Part shown: positions 8,164 to 15,590 of the stretch, one piece after another
Position numbering within the stretch: the stretch's first letter is position 1
Layout of the letters: each line of letters begins with the position of its first letter
Assembly: GCA_019412865.1 (NCBI GenBank)
Contig: DXOJ01000602.1
Span: 1-25,848, forward strand
Length of the DNA stretch: 25,848 nt
DNA from: Bacteroides sp.
Lineage (GTDB): Bacteria > Bacteroidota > Bacteroidia > Bacteroidales > Bacteroidaceae
Direction of reading: 5' to 3'
Made by a program: the position numbers and the translations under genes
Notes under the pieces: model-generated
Database searches by the model: none
The model's input: only the letters and a program-made list of their open reading frames with translations
Told to the model about the DNA's origin: nothing

Positions 8164-11100
8164 TTAGAATTGGATTTTCATACCAACGGTATATCTACGA
8201 GTTTCAGGATAAATATTATTAAACCATTCATAACCAGGGTCCAGTCCGTTGACATTCACTTCCGGATTAAGTCCTGAATATTTCGTGAAACATGCCACAT
8301 TCCGGACGGTCAGGTAAAGATCAATCTTATCTATATATTTCTGCCACTTTTTCATGTTAAGAGAATATCCCAGACTAATGGCGTCTATCTTTAAGAAAGT
8401 GCCGTCCTCAAGCCAGTAATCGCAAAGCTGCTTTACTTCTTTGATGTGCCGGTTGTCAATGTACGCATTGCGAAGAACGTTCTGGCCTGCTACTTCAGAA
8501 AGTCCATAGTACATATTTATGGTATTAAACACGTCGAAATCGATCCAGCTACGCAGGTTGATACCTAAAGAGAGGTTCTTGTAAGTGAAGGTATGATCCC
8601 ATGATACCATCAATGCAGGAATAGCATTACCGATGTACCGCTTGTCATCATAGGTCTTCTTATCGCTAAGAATCACATTGTCGTTCTTATCATACAGAAG
8701 CCATCTTCCATTATCCGTGATACCGGCATATTTCCAGATATAATAGCTTCCGATCTTTGTTCCTGCTTCAATTCTTCCGGCTGATCCGTTCGTTCCCGGT
8801 GACGGGAATCCTACACGATCCTGGTAAGTATTATTCCCCCACAAAGAGGTAATTTTGGAAGAAGAATGGGATAGACGCATGGTAGTTGTCCAGTTAAAGT
8901 CTTTCGTTTTAACAGGCACTCCGCCAATCTCAAACTCCCATCCGGTATTCTCAAGATTACCATAATTCATGGTCGTTTTCTCGTAAACGGCGGGAGGATT
9001 GGGTACACTGATATTGTATAACATTCCGGAAACTCTTCTTTTATATATATCGAACTTTCCAAAAAGCCGGTTATTCAGAAACGCATAATCCAAACCGATG
9101 TTAAGCTCTGCTTTCTTTTCCCAATGCAAGTCATTATTGACATTACGAGCCGGTCCATAAGAAGTGATCCATGTACCGTTATAAGGCCACATTGAATTGG
9201 AGGAGTACATGGCTGTGGATGCTCCTGCAGAGAAATTGTTATTTCCCGTCACACCATAACCGACACGTACTTTGAGGTCATCAAGAAAACTGACATCACG
9301 CAGAAAGGCTTCATTGGATATACGCCATCCACCTGATACAGCCCAGAATGTTCCCCAGCGATGATTCTTTCCAAATTTGGAAGATCCCTCATGACGGACA
9401 CTTCCAGTAACCATATAACGATCTTTATAGCTATAATTCGCCCGACCAAAGAAGGAGATAAGACGTTCACGAGGATATTTGTGAGAAGACATAGCTGCTT
9501 TTCCATCAGAAAGCCAGCTGCCTGTTCCCATATCCCAAGCTCCTACTCCATCCACAGGGAAATCGAAGTTAGACATATCAAAGTTTTCAGAATTGTTTTC
9601 CCAATAGCTATATCCGGCCACCGCACTAACCGTATGGTCATCTGCAAAAACACGCATGAAATTAATGGTAGGTTCAAAAGAAACATTTACTGTTTTACTA
9701 TATCCGTGAAATCCCTTTCCTTTATAACTTCCATTCAAAGATGTTCTGTGTAATGCGGATACATAATGCGTCTGCTGATACTGGCGATCTTCCCATCCGA
9801 GAGTGGCTTGTGCCGAAAATCCGGCAGGCAGATTGAGCTTTACCGTAGCATCCGCCTTGAGCCATTTATCAACATTATCCGTCTGCTTGAGCATAACTTC
9901 CGCTAATGGATTGTAATATTCACTACCACCAACCAATACATTGTAGCCTGTTTCACTAGTACTATCATAAACATGTTCCGTTGGATTCATCTTCAATGCC
10001 ATGTCGAAACAGGAACTACTGCTCCGCTGATCCCGATGTGCTTCACGATATTCTGTATGTAAGCCTATTTCCAGCAAGTCATTGAGAAGATTAAAGTTTG
10101 CATTGATACGCCCCGAATAGTCTTTACGATTATCGCCTATCGCAATACCTTTCTGATCCTGTGCCATAATAGTGGCATATATTCTGGCTGTATGTCCCCC
10201 TCCCGAAAGGGTGACAACATGGCGCTGGGAAAGTGCTCCCTCATTTAAAAGTTCACCGTACCAATCGGTAGACGCTCCCAAATCTGTTCCTACACCGAAC
10301 CTCACGAAAGCATCGCGATCCAGGACCTGTGGTCTTCTGGAAACTTGTTCGGTGGACAGCTCGCCTGTATATGATAATGTGATAGGACCTTCTTTCGCTT
10401 TCTTGGTAGTCACGAGAATGACACCACCAGCTGCCCTTGTTCCGTAAATAGCACCTGCAGAGGCATCCTTCAAAACATCAATGGATTGAATATCTTCCTG
10501 ACTGATAGAACGCAAATCACCACCAGGAATTCCGTCTATCACAATCAAAGGGGAAGAAGAAGCATTGATGGAAGCTACCCCACGAAGCTGGAAACTAGCA
10601 GAGGCATTCGGACTGGAGGTCTCGGAAACATTCATACCGGAGATTTTTCCTTTCAGAGCAGTCGCAATGGTAGAGCCTCCCAATCCAGTCACTAAATCTT
10701 TTGAAGATATGGAAGTAATGGAGCTGGTCACAGCACGTTTCTCCATTGTTCCATAACCGATAACGACTACTTCATCCAGCAACTGATGATCTTCTTTTAA
10801 TACCAAAGACAAGCTTGTCCGATTTCCCACCTTTACTTCAAGAGACTGAAAACCGATATATGAAATCAGTAATACAGCATTTGACGCAACTGACAGGTTA
10901 AATTTTCCATCCAAATCAGACACTGTACCTTTCCCGGCCACTCCTTTCTCCTGAATACTGGCACCAATCACCGGATCTCCATTCGTATCTACAATCACTC
11001 CTTGTATCTTTTTCGAAGTTGCTTCCGTTTGCTCTTGTTTTACCGGTACGGGAACCAGAACGATATACCCTTTTTCTATCTTGTAAGTAAACCCCGTTCC

Positions 11101-11379
11101 CGCGAGCAACTTATCCAAAACAATAGAAAGTTTTTGTTTCTTAAAATCAACACTCAATGTCCGATTCACATCTATTTTAGTCCGACTATAAGTAATGCTT
11201 AATTGAGTCTGACTTTCAATAGCATCAAAAGCTTTCAACAAAGTTATGTTTTTTCCGGCAATAGTAATCAACTGATTCTGCCCAAAGATAGTACCCAAAG
11301 GGACTATAAAGAATAAGGTTAACAATAAAATACGCAAATTACTGGTATGTTTTATAGTAAAATAAGAATTAAAATTCAT
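8164..11379 (-). CDS. SusC/RagA-family TonB-dependent transporter with STN signalling domain (locus B)
   Basis: An outer-membrane TonB-dependent transporter of 1071 residues. In order: signal peptide to about residue 33 (IFG/Q), an STN domain (about 37-110, LITIAGKNITLLKAFDAIESQ to GYIVLVPV), a carboxypeptidase-regulatory-like beta-sandwich (124-196), a TonB-box/SusC motif LDEVVVIGYG (201-210), the plug (to about 330, with SIDVLKDASAGAIYGTRAAGGVILVTTK), then the barrel, ending in aromatic KIQF as is usual for outer-membrane barrels. The STN domain means it can signal to a FecR anti-sigma factor, and such a gene lies directly upstream. ATG at 11379 gives a good signal peptide; an upstream GTG at 11418 in frame would add 13 residues and is less likely. 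A hairpin separates it from fecR, so it may have its own sigma-dependent promoter in 11380-11457. It pairs with the next gene, SusD. Confidence 0.95.
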   Translation of the reverse strand: MNFNSYFTIKHTSNLRILLLTLFFIVPLGTIFGQNQLITIAGKNITLLKAFDAIESQTQLSITYSRTKIDVNRTLSVDFKKQKLSIVLDKLLAGTGFTYKIEKGYIVLVPVPVKQEQTEATSKKIQGVIVDTNGDPVIGASIQEKGVAGKGTVSDLDGKFNLSVASNAVLLISYIGFQSLEVKVGNRTSLSLVLKEDHQLLDEVVVIGYGTMEKRAVTSSITSISSKDLVTGLGGSTIATALKGKISGMNVSETSSPNASASFQLRGVASINASSSPLIVIDGIPGGDLRSISQEDIQSIDVLKDASAGAIYGTRAAGGVILVTTKKAKEGPITLSYTGELSTEQVSRRPQVLDRDAFVRFGVGTDLGASTDWYGELLNEGALSQRHVVTLSGGGHTARIYATIMAQDQKGIAIGDNRKDYSGRINANFNLLNDLLEIGLHTEYREAHRDQRSSSSCFDMALKMNPTEHVYDSTSETGYNVLVGGSEYYNPLAEVMLKQTDNVDKWLKADATVKLNLPAGFSAQATLGWEDRQYQQTHYVSALHRTSLNGSYKGKGFHGYSKTVNVSFEPTINFMRVFADDHTVSAVAGYSYWENNSENFDMSNFDFPVDGVGAWDMGTGSWLSDGKAAMSSHKYPRERLISFFGRANYSYKDRYMVTGSVRHEGSSKFGKNHRWGTFWAVSGGWRISNEAFLRDVSFLDDLKVRVGYGVTGNNNFSAGASTAMYSSNSMWPYNGTWITSYGPARNVNNDLHWEKKAELNIGLDYAFLNNRLFGKFDIYKRRVSGMLYNISVPNPPAVYEKTTMNYGNLENTGWEFEIGGVPVKTKDFNWTTTMRLSHSSSKITSLWGNNTYQDRVGFPSPGTNGSAGRIEAGTKIGSYYIWKYAGITDNGRWLLYDKNDNVILSDKKTYDDKRYIGNAIPALMVSWDHTFTYKNLSLGINLRSWIDFDVFNTINMYYGLSEVAGQNVLRNAYIDNRHIKEVKQLCDYWLEDGTFLKIDAISLGYSLNMKKWQKYIDKIDLYLTVRNVACFTKYSGLNPEVNVNGLDPGYEWFNNIYPETRRYTVGMKIQF

Positions 11380-11457
11380 ACTTTTGTATATTAAATGAAT
11401 ACTACATTTAAGGTTCACTATTTCCTAAAATTTTAAATGATAACGGTATTTATTTCG

Positions 11458-11488
11458 GGTTGGACAAAAGGATCAGTTTTGTCCAACC
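11458..11488. terminator. Perfect hairpin between fecR and susC
   Basis: Two perfect 12-base arms, GGTTGGACAAAA at 11458-11469 and its reverse complement at 11477-11488, enclose a 7-base loop. The repeat begins 3 bases after the fecR stop codon. Followed by TTTTTAT on the + strand, it is a classic terminator for rightward transcription. In the leftward (gene) direction it is preceded by an A-run and not followed by a clear U-run, so it may be a weak terminator, an attenuator or an RNA-processing element that lets the sigma/FecR pair and the transporter be expressed at different levels. Confidence 0.7.
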
Positions 11489-11491
11489 TTT

Positions 11492-12526
11492 TTATGGATG
11501 GGTACCTCCTTTCTTACTCTTATTCGCCGGTGAAGCAGCTGTCAGTATCACAACCTTATTGTCTGTGACCTTGCTTTCCATACCTCCGACGGTCATTGTT
11601 ACAATATGAATTGCTGCTTGAAGAGGTTCGCCCTTTCTAAGCTTAATGGTATATAAATCATTTGTGTATAAATGCGGTTCTGCCTTTATTTCTACATTAT
11701 AATGTCGTCCCAATGTGTTCAGAATATCCTCCAGATGGCAATCGACAAAATTCAATTCACCACGTGTCCAACCGGAAGCCATCATCACATCTATTTTTCG
11801 TTTTTCATAATTCTTAGTCAGGTGATTGTATTCAAGTTGTTCACCGGGAGTAAGAATAAAACAGCTGTCTGGTGCCAGCAGGTTATTGATTTGCACTTTT
11901 CCATTTTCAAGAGTTGTAGTCGTTTTCCTGTCTTCCGAATATGCCTGTATATTAAACTTCGTACCTAAAGCACGAACTGATAACAAAGATGTCTTGACAA
12001 TAAACGGATGTTTCTTATCCTTATGGACATCAAAATTCGCCTCTCCGGAAAGATAAACAGTGCGTGTATCGCCTCGAAAGCTTTTCGGATAAATGATACT
12101 GCTCTCCGAATTGATCTGTACCTTTGTCCCATCCGGCAAAGTCAATTCTCCCCGTTCACCCATGGGAACAATATATTCTACCAATTTGCAAGAATCAGTA
12201 TAATCATTTATATAATGCCACGATAATAGCACTGAAAATAAGGGGATTAATATCATAGAAGCAATGCGAAGAAGTGGTTTGATTTCCCAATGTGGTTTTA
12301 TTATCGGATTTGCAAGTCCCGCTTTACGCCGGACCTCATACCATGAACGCCGGGTGGCCTCATCAGGTTCAGCGATGATATTCATCCACTCTTCCTGTAT
12401 AGCTTCTTCTTTATCTTCTGCATCAGCAGGAGAAACCAGCCAACGCCAAAACTTCATCTGCAAGGAGTTTTGCAGGGGATGGCGAACAAAAAAATGTATT
12501 AGTTCTGATATGCTTTTCTTCTTCAT
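11492..12526 (-). CDS. FecR-family anti-sigma factor
   Basis: A 344-residue inner-membrane regulator that holds the ECF sigma factor until a signal comes from the STN domain of a TonB-dependent transporter. A cytoplasmic N-terminal part (1-84, with WRWL near 27 and WYEVRRKAG near 62) should bind the sigma factor. One membrane segment follows (about 86-105, IASMILIPLFSVLLSWHYI), then the periplasmic FecR domain (about 113-213, from KLVEYIVPMGERGELTLPDGTKV to TTTTLENGKVQI) and a DUF4974 domain (about 257-330, LNFVDCHLEDILNTLGRHYNVEIK). This is the standard Bacteroidota FecR layout. It lies 126 bases downstream of the sigma gene; that gap is AT-rich with an A-run and a CA repeat (about 12568-12576) but no clear promoter. 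ATG at 12526 is the only reasonable start. Confidence 0.95.
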   Translation of the reverse strand: MKKKSISELIHFFVRHPLQNSLQMKFWRWLVSPADAEDKEEAIQEEWMNIIAEPDEATRRSWYEVRRKAGLANPIIKPHWEIKPLLRIASMILIPLFSVLLSWHYINDYTDSCKLVEYIVPMGERGELTLPDGTKVQINSESSIIYPKSFRGDTRTVYLSGEANFDVHKDKKHPFIVKTSLLSVRALGTKFNIQAYSEDRKTTTTLENGKVQINNLLAPDSCFILTPGEQLEYNHLTKNYEKRKIDVMMASGWTRGELNFVDCHLEDILNTLGRHYNVEIKAEPHLYTNDLYTIKLRKGEPLQAAIHIVTMTVGGMESKVTDNKVVILTAASPANKSKKGGTHP

Positions 12527-12652
12527 GATTTTATCCGTTTATTAATAAGATGCACGAGATAGAATACACACACAGTCTAAAAGCTATTTTTTCTACTTTT
12601 TTTGAGAAAGGAGAATAAAAGAAGAGTTTTTGTCAATAGGAAGTGGTTTTAT

Positions 12653-13216
12653 TTAGAAAAGATAAAAGTGCTTCAGCATCTTGCGGATATCAGCCAATGC
12701 TTGTGTGAGATGGTTTTCTACAGTCCGTTTGTTTATTGCAAGCAGTTGCGCTATCTCATCATTGTTTTTACCTTCTTTACGGCTCATCTCATAAATTCTT
12801 TTTCGTTGGGCGGGCATTTGCTCTACCGTATGCTGTATCAACAACAGTAATTCTTCGGCAAACATATTTTCTTCGATGTTTCCCGCACCCTCATTCTGCT
12901 GACGGGAAAGATTCTCCTGTTGCTTTTCTCCATATTCATTCACCAAAAGTATATGTCGTAAATGCTGGTACACAGCATTCCGGGAAGTCCGATAAAGGTA
13001 GGCATTCAGATTTTCGATTTTTGCCATCTCCTCACGCTTCTGCCATAGTTTGAGGAGAATATCTTGTGCAAAGTCCTCTGCCGTTATATCATCCTGAAGT
13101 AAACCGGATATAAAACGTTTCACCCTCGGGAAATAACGCATAAACAAAACCTCAAAAGCTTTCTCATCTCCTCGTGACAAAGCTCTCAACAGTATTTGCT
13201 CTTCTGTAAATTCCAT
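12653..13216 (-). CDS. ECF-type RNA polymerase sigma factor (FecI-like)
   Basis: A 187-residue sigma-70 family extracytoplasmic-function factor. Region 2 is visible at residues about 10-75 (RALSRGDEKAFEVLFMRYF to TAEDFAQDILLKLWQKR) and region 4 with its helix-turn-helix at about 130-182 (MPAQRKRIYEMSRKEGKNNDEIAQLL, then KRTVENHLTQALADIRK). The linker between them is Gln/Glu-rich. ATG at 13216 was chosen because it gives the family length and begins exactly at region 1/2. A longer frame to 13336 adds a 40-residue leader with no family match, and a good promoter (13250-13281) lies inside that leader, so the longer start would not be transcribed. It is followed by its FecR partner and presumably directs transcription of the SusC/SusD genes. 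Whether it also serves locus A is unknown. Confidence 0.95.
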   Translation of the reverse strand: MEFTEEQILLRALSRGDEKAFEVLFMRYFPRVKRFISGLLQDDITAEDFAQDILLKLWQKREEMAKIENLNAYLYRTSRNAVYQHLRHILLVNEYGEKQQENLSRQQNEGAGNIEENMFAEELLLLIQHTVEQMPAQRKRIYEMSRKEGKNNDEIAQLLAINKRTVENHLTQALADIRKMLKHFYLF

Positions 13217-13249
13217 TTGCAACTTATTGTGTTTAAGTATTAGTTGCAG

Positions 13250-13281
13250 CAAATATAAGAATTTTCCTATTAGCAATGAAA
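13250..13281 (-). promoter_or_regulatory. Candidate housekeeping promoter for the sigma/fecR genes
   Basis: On the - strand, TATATTTG (13257 down to 13250) matches the Bacteroides -7 consensus TAnnTTTG exactly. TTTC (13281 to 13278) lies 20 bases upstream as the -33 element. Transcription would start near 13243, leaving a leader of about 27 bases before the ATG at 13216. A second TATATTTG at 13319-13312 has no -33 partner. Both place the start downstream of the longer open frame and support the 187-residue product. Confidence 0.6.
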
Positions 13282-13385
13282 TTAGAAATTCTTTATGAAA
13301 GGGTTCTAAGACAAATATAGCCGGATAATATTTCATACCCGCCTATATATTACGTGCATATTACTTATATATCACTTGCTTTTAT

Positions 13386-15521
13386 TTAGTTCTTCAATGT
13401 CTGTGCCTTACTCTTCTCTGCCCAGGCTTTCTCCATCCCATAGAAGTTTATTTCCTGTCCTGCAGGCTTCCCATCCAGCTCCGCCTGTTTCTGCTCAAAG
13501 AAGGCTTTCCAACGCTGATAATACAAGTCTTTCAAAAGTCCACTCCATTCCCGATGCGAATAATCATGTAGTCCGCCTTGATTGGCAGCAATGCTATCTC
13601 CCCAGACTGTGATTAATGCGGAAGCATTCCATTCGTACAATCGCTTTTCTTCTTCTGTAGTTCCCAGAGAACGAGCTGCATTCAACCAAGAGGAAACGGA
13701 AAATTCTTTCCGGGTAGATAACAAACGATCTTGCGCCAATATCAAGTCCAGGAATTGCTGTGTTTGTTTGCGGAAATCCTCTTTGTCCTTTCGGTCATAG
13801 CTCTGTGATATTTCTTCAAGTAACACATTTCCTTTATCGGCATTACTCTGACGTACGATGTCTACCAAGTCATACTCAAAATTGTTGTTTCCTTTATACT
13901 GGTCGGCAACGGAAGTAAATAGCCGGGCTGCCTTTGCAGTAGAATCGGGAGCATAAAATAGTTTGGAATATCCCCAAGTAGAAGTTCTATCCAGATGGAA
14001 ACCCGGACGGGCACATAACAAAGACTCAATGGTTCCTTCACCCTGATAATCTTTCGGAGCATTGTAAACGGTGTGTTCCAATGCACGCCAAGCCTCCATT
14101 ATTTCCGGTGAAACTTCTCTGCCATAACGAGCTTTCAAGTAAGTCTGCAACCATTCATCGGAAGAAAAGCGTTCTTCACGCCAAGGAAGTTCGTAAAGGA
14201 GTTCGAACATCACCAGATTATTCTCTATGCCCTCCGGGGTTGCTCCTACTCCATGCAACATTTTCCCATTAGTGTGTGCACAAGCATCATAATACCCGTT
14301 CACCAGCTGATTCATCCGGCCGTGCAAACCAACATTACCTCCAAAATTCAGTAACATACAATAAAGCCAGTCGTGTTTGCCAAAGCCCTTTTCCCGATAC
14401 CACATGGAATCCGGATCTCCCCATTGGGGACGTTTCTCACTATATAAATCTAAAACGAGCAAATCTCCCTGATTAAGAGAAGCAATCATTTCTTCCCGAG
14501 GATTCGCCTGCCAGGCCTGAATGATCCAAACAGCCTTCGGATTGGCTTTCTTCATAGCTGCCATAATGGAAGCACCGGTTTTCGCCAAGTCTACTCCTTC
14601 CGTGTTACCTCCCTCATGAAATGGATCCATGCTGTAATAGTTGGCTTTTCCATAGAGTTTCTCCAATTCCTCATAATACATAGCGGCAAAAGAATCGAAG
14701 TGTTCATCTTCCGTAGAAAGGAAAGCCGGACGGGGGAATCCGCACCATTTACCGGGATCAGCAATCTGATAACCTAGCTTTTCACCAATGTTACGGGGAA
14801 CCATTCCAGCATATCCGGGGAATACTGGTTCAATACCCAACTCCCGCATACGGGCTACGATCTTCTTCTGAAGCGCTTCTTGTTGCTGATACCAGCTATC
14901 GGGATTCGGTCCACCCCAACCCTCGAGATTATTCATTTGCCACCAAGCCATAAAGGCCGGGCCGGAAATAAATTCATTGACTTCTTCTGTTGTGTATCCC
15001 AAACGTTTCAGCAAATTGTACCAGACCACCTCCATTCCAGTGATGCTCAAAGGCATATTGATGCCATGCATTGCCATCCAGTCTATTTCTTTTTCCCAAC
15101 GCTCCCAATCCCAGAAAGCCATGGAATAAGAATAGGTGCAATAGTTCAGATAATATCTGTTCTGCATGGATGTCTCCTTACGTATCTTTTCTTGTGGAAG
15201 CGGTAGTATTTCCGGTAACTTCTGCGAAAGATTATTCCAGGAAAGATGAATACCGGCTACATATTTCAGATACCAGTTCAACCCCGTAGCCAGAGACAAA
15301 TCAGAGTTTCCGGTTATCAGCACTTTACCCTCTTCAGAAGATATTTCAAAATAATCTCTTAACGGATTGTTTTCATCAGCAATCATCCGAAAAAGAATAC
15401 GATCTTTCGAAGTACCCTCCGTCACACGATCTGCCAATGCATTGACAGGCGACTGTTCGGTTTGGCAGCTACATATCCATGTAGCCCCCAATAATAGAAT
15501 GAATAAAAGACGTGTATACAT
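13386..15521 (-). CDS. GH89 family alpha-N-acetylglucosaminidase, lipoprotein
   Basis: A 711-residue exo-glycosidase related to human NAGLU, removing terminal alpha-linked GlcNAc. The signal peptide ends at ICSC (Cys19), so it is lipid-anchored. A small N-terminal domain (about 25-115) carries DLSLATGLNWYLKYVAGIHLSW. The catalytic barrel (about 120-440) has the family motifs YYLNYCTYSYSMAFWDWERWEKEIDWMAMHGINMPL, GPAFMAWWQMNNLEGWGGPNP and VFPGYAGMVP. By comparison with NAGLU, Glu303 in DPFHEGG is the expected acid/base and Glu430 in GVGATPEGIENN the expected nucleophile; both are present. A C-terminal helical domain follows. Length is normal for bacterial GH89 without extra carbohydrate-binding modules. 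It is the last gene of locus A, 69 bases after GH35. Substrates of the family are heparan sulfate ends and GlcNAc-alpha-1,4-Gal caps of mucin; the neighbouring beta-galactosidase favours the latter. Confidence 0.95.
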   Translation of the reverse strand: MYTRLLFILLLGATWICSCQTEQSPVNALADRVTEGTSKDRILFRMIADENNPLRDYFEISSEEGKVLITGNSDLSLATGLNWYLKYVAGIHLSWNNLSQKLPEILPLPQEKIRKETSMQNRYYLNYCTYSYSMAFWDWERWEKEIDWMAMHGINMPLSITGMEVVWYNLLKRLGYTTEEVNEFISGPAFMAWWQMNNLEGWGGPNPDSWYQQQEALQKKIVARMRELGIEPVFPGYAGMVPRNIGEKLGYQIADPGKWCGFPRPAFLSTEDEHFDSFAAMYYEELEKLYGKANYYSMDPFHEGGNTEGVDLAKTGASIMAAMKKANPKAVWIIQAWQANPREEMIASLNQGDLLVLDLYSEKRPQWGDPDSMWYREKGFGKHDWLYCMLLNFGGNVGLHGRMNQLVNGYYDACAHTNGKMLHGVGATPEGIENNLVMFELLYELPWREERFSSDEWLQTYLKARYGREVSPEIMEAWRALEHTVYNAPKDYQGEGTIESLLCARPGFHLDRTSTWGYSKLFYAPDSTAKAARLFTSVADQYKGNNNFEYDLVDIVRQSNADKGNVLLEEISQSYDRKDKEDFRKQTQQFLDLILAQDRLLSTRKEFSVSSWLNAARSLGTTEEEKRLYEWNASALITVWGDSIAANQGGLHDYSHREWSGLLKDLYYQRWKAFFEQKQAELDGKPAGQEINFYGMEKAWAEKSKAQTLKN

Positions 15522-15540
15522 AGCTTTATTTACAATTTAT

Positions 15541-15548
15541 CAAATATA
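15541..15548 (-). promoter_or_regulatory. Possible internal -7 element before the GH89 gene
   Basis: TATATTTG on the - strand (15548 to 15541) matches the Bacteroides -7 consensus and is identical to the elements before the sigma gene. It would give a start near 15534, about 13 bases before the GH89 ATG at 15521. No TTTG-like -33 sequence lies at the usual distance and the region is AT-rich, so a chance match is possible. Confidence 0.3.
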
Positions 15549-15590
15549 ATAATTAAGAGTCGCATTTTATATCTATTTACTACGTTTTAT

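Noticed and set aside
11380..11418. GTG start at 11418 for the SusC of locus B
   Set aside because: It adds 13 residues ahead of an ATG that already gives a good signal peptide; GTG starts are uncommon in Bacteroides.
12568..12576. Short CA repeat (ACACACACA) between the sigma and fecR genes, considered as a phase-variable tract
   Set aside because: Too short, outside any coding frame and not placed in a recognised promoter spacer.
13322..13341. Possible terminator after the GH89 gene (CGGATA / TACCCG pairing)
   Set aside because: Only six pairs, one a wobble, with an eight-base loop and no real U-run; too weak to call, so the end of the locus A transcript is left open.
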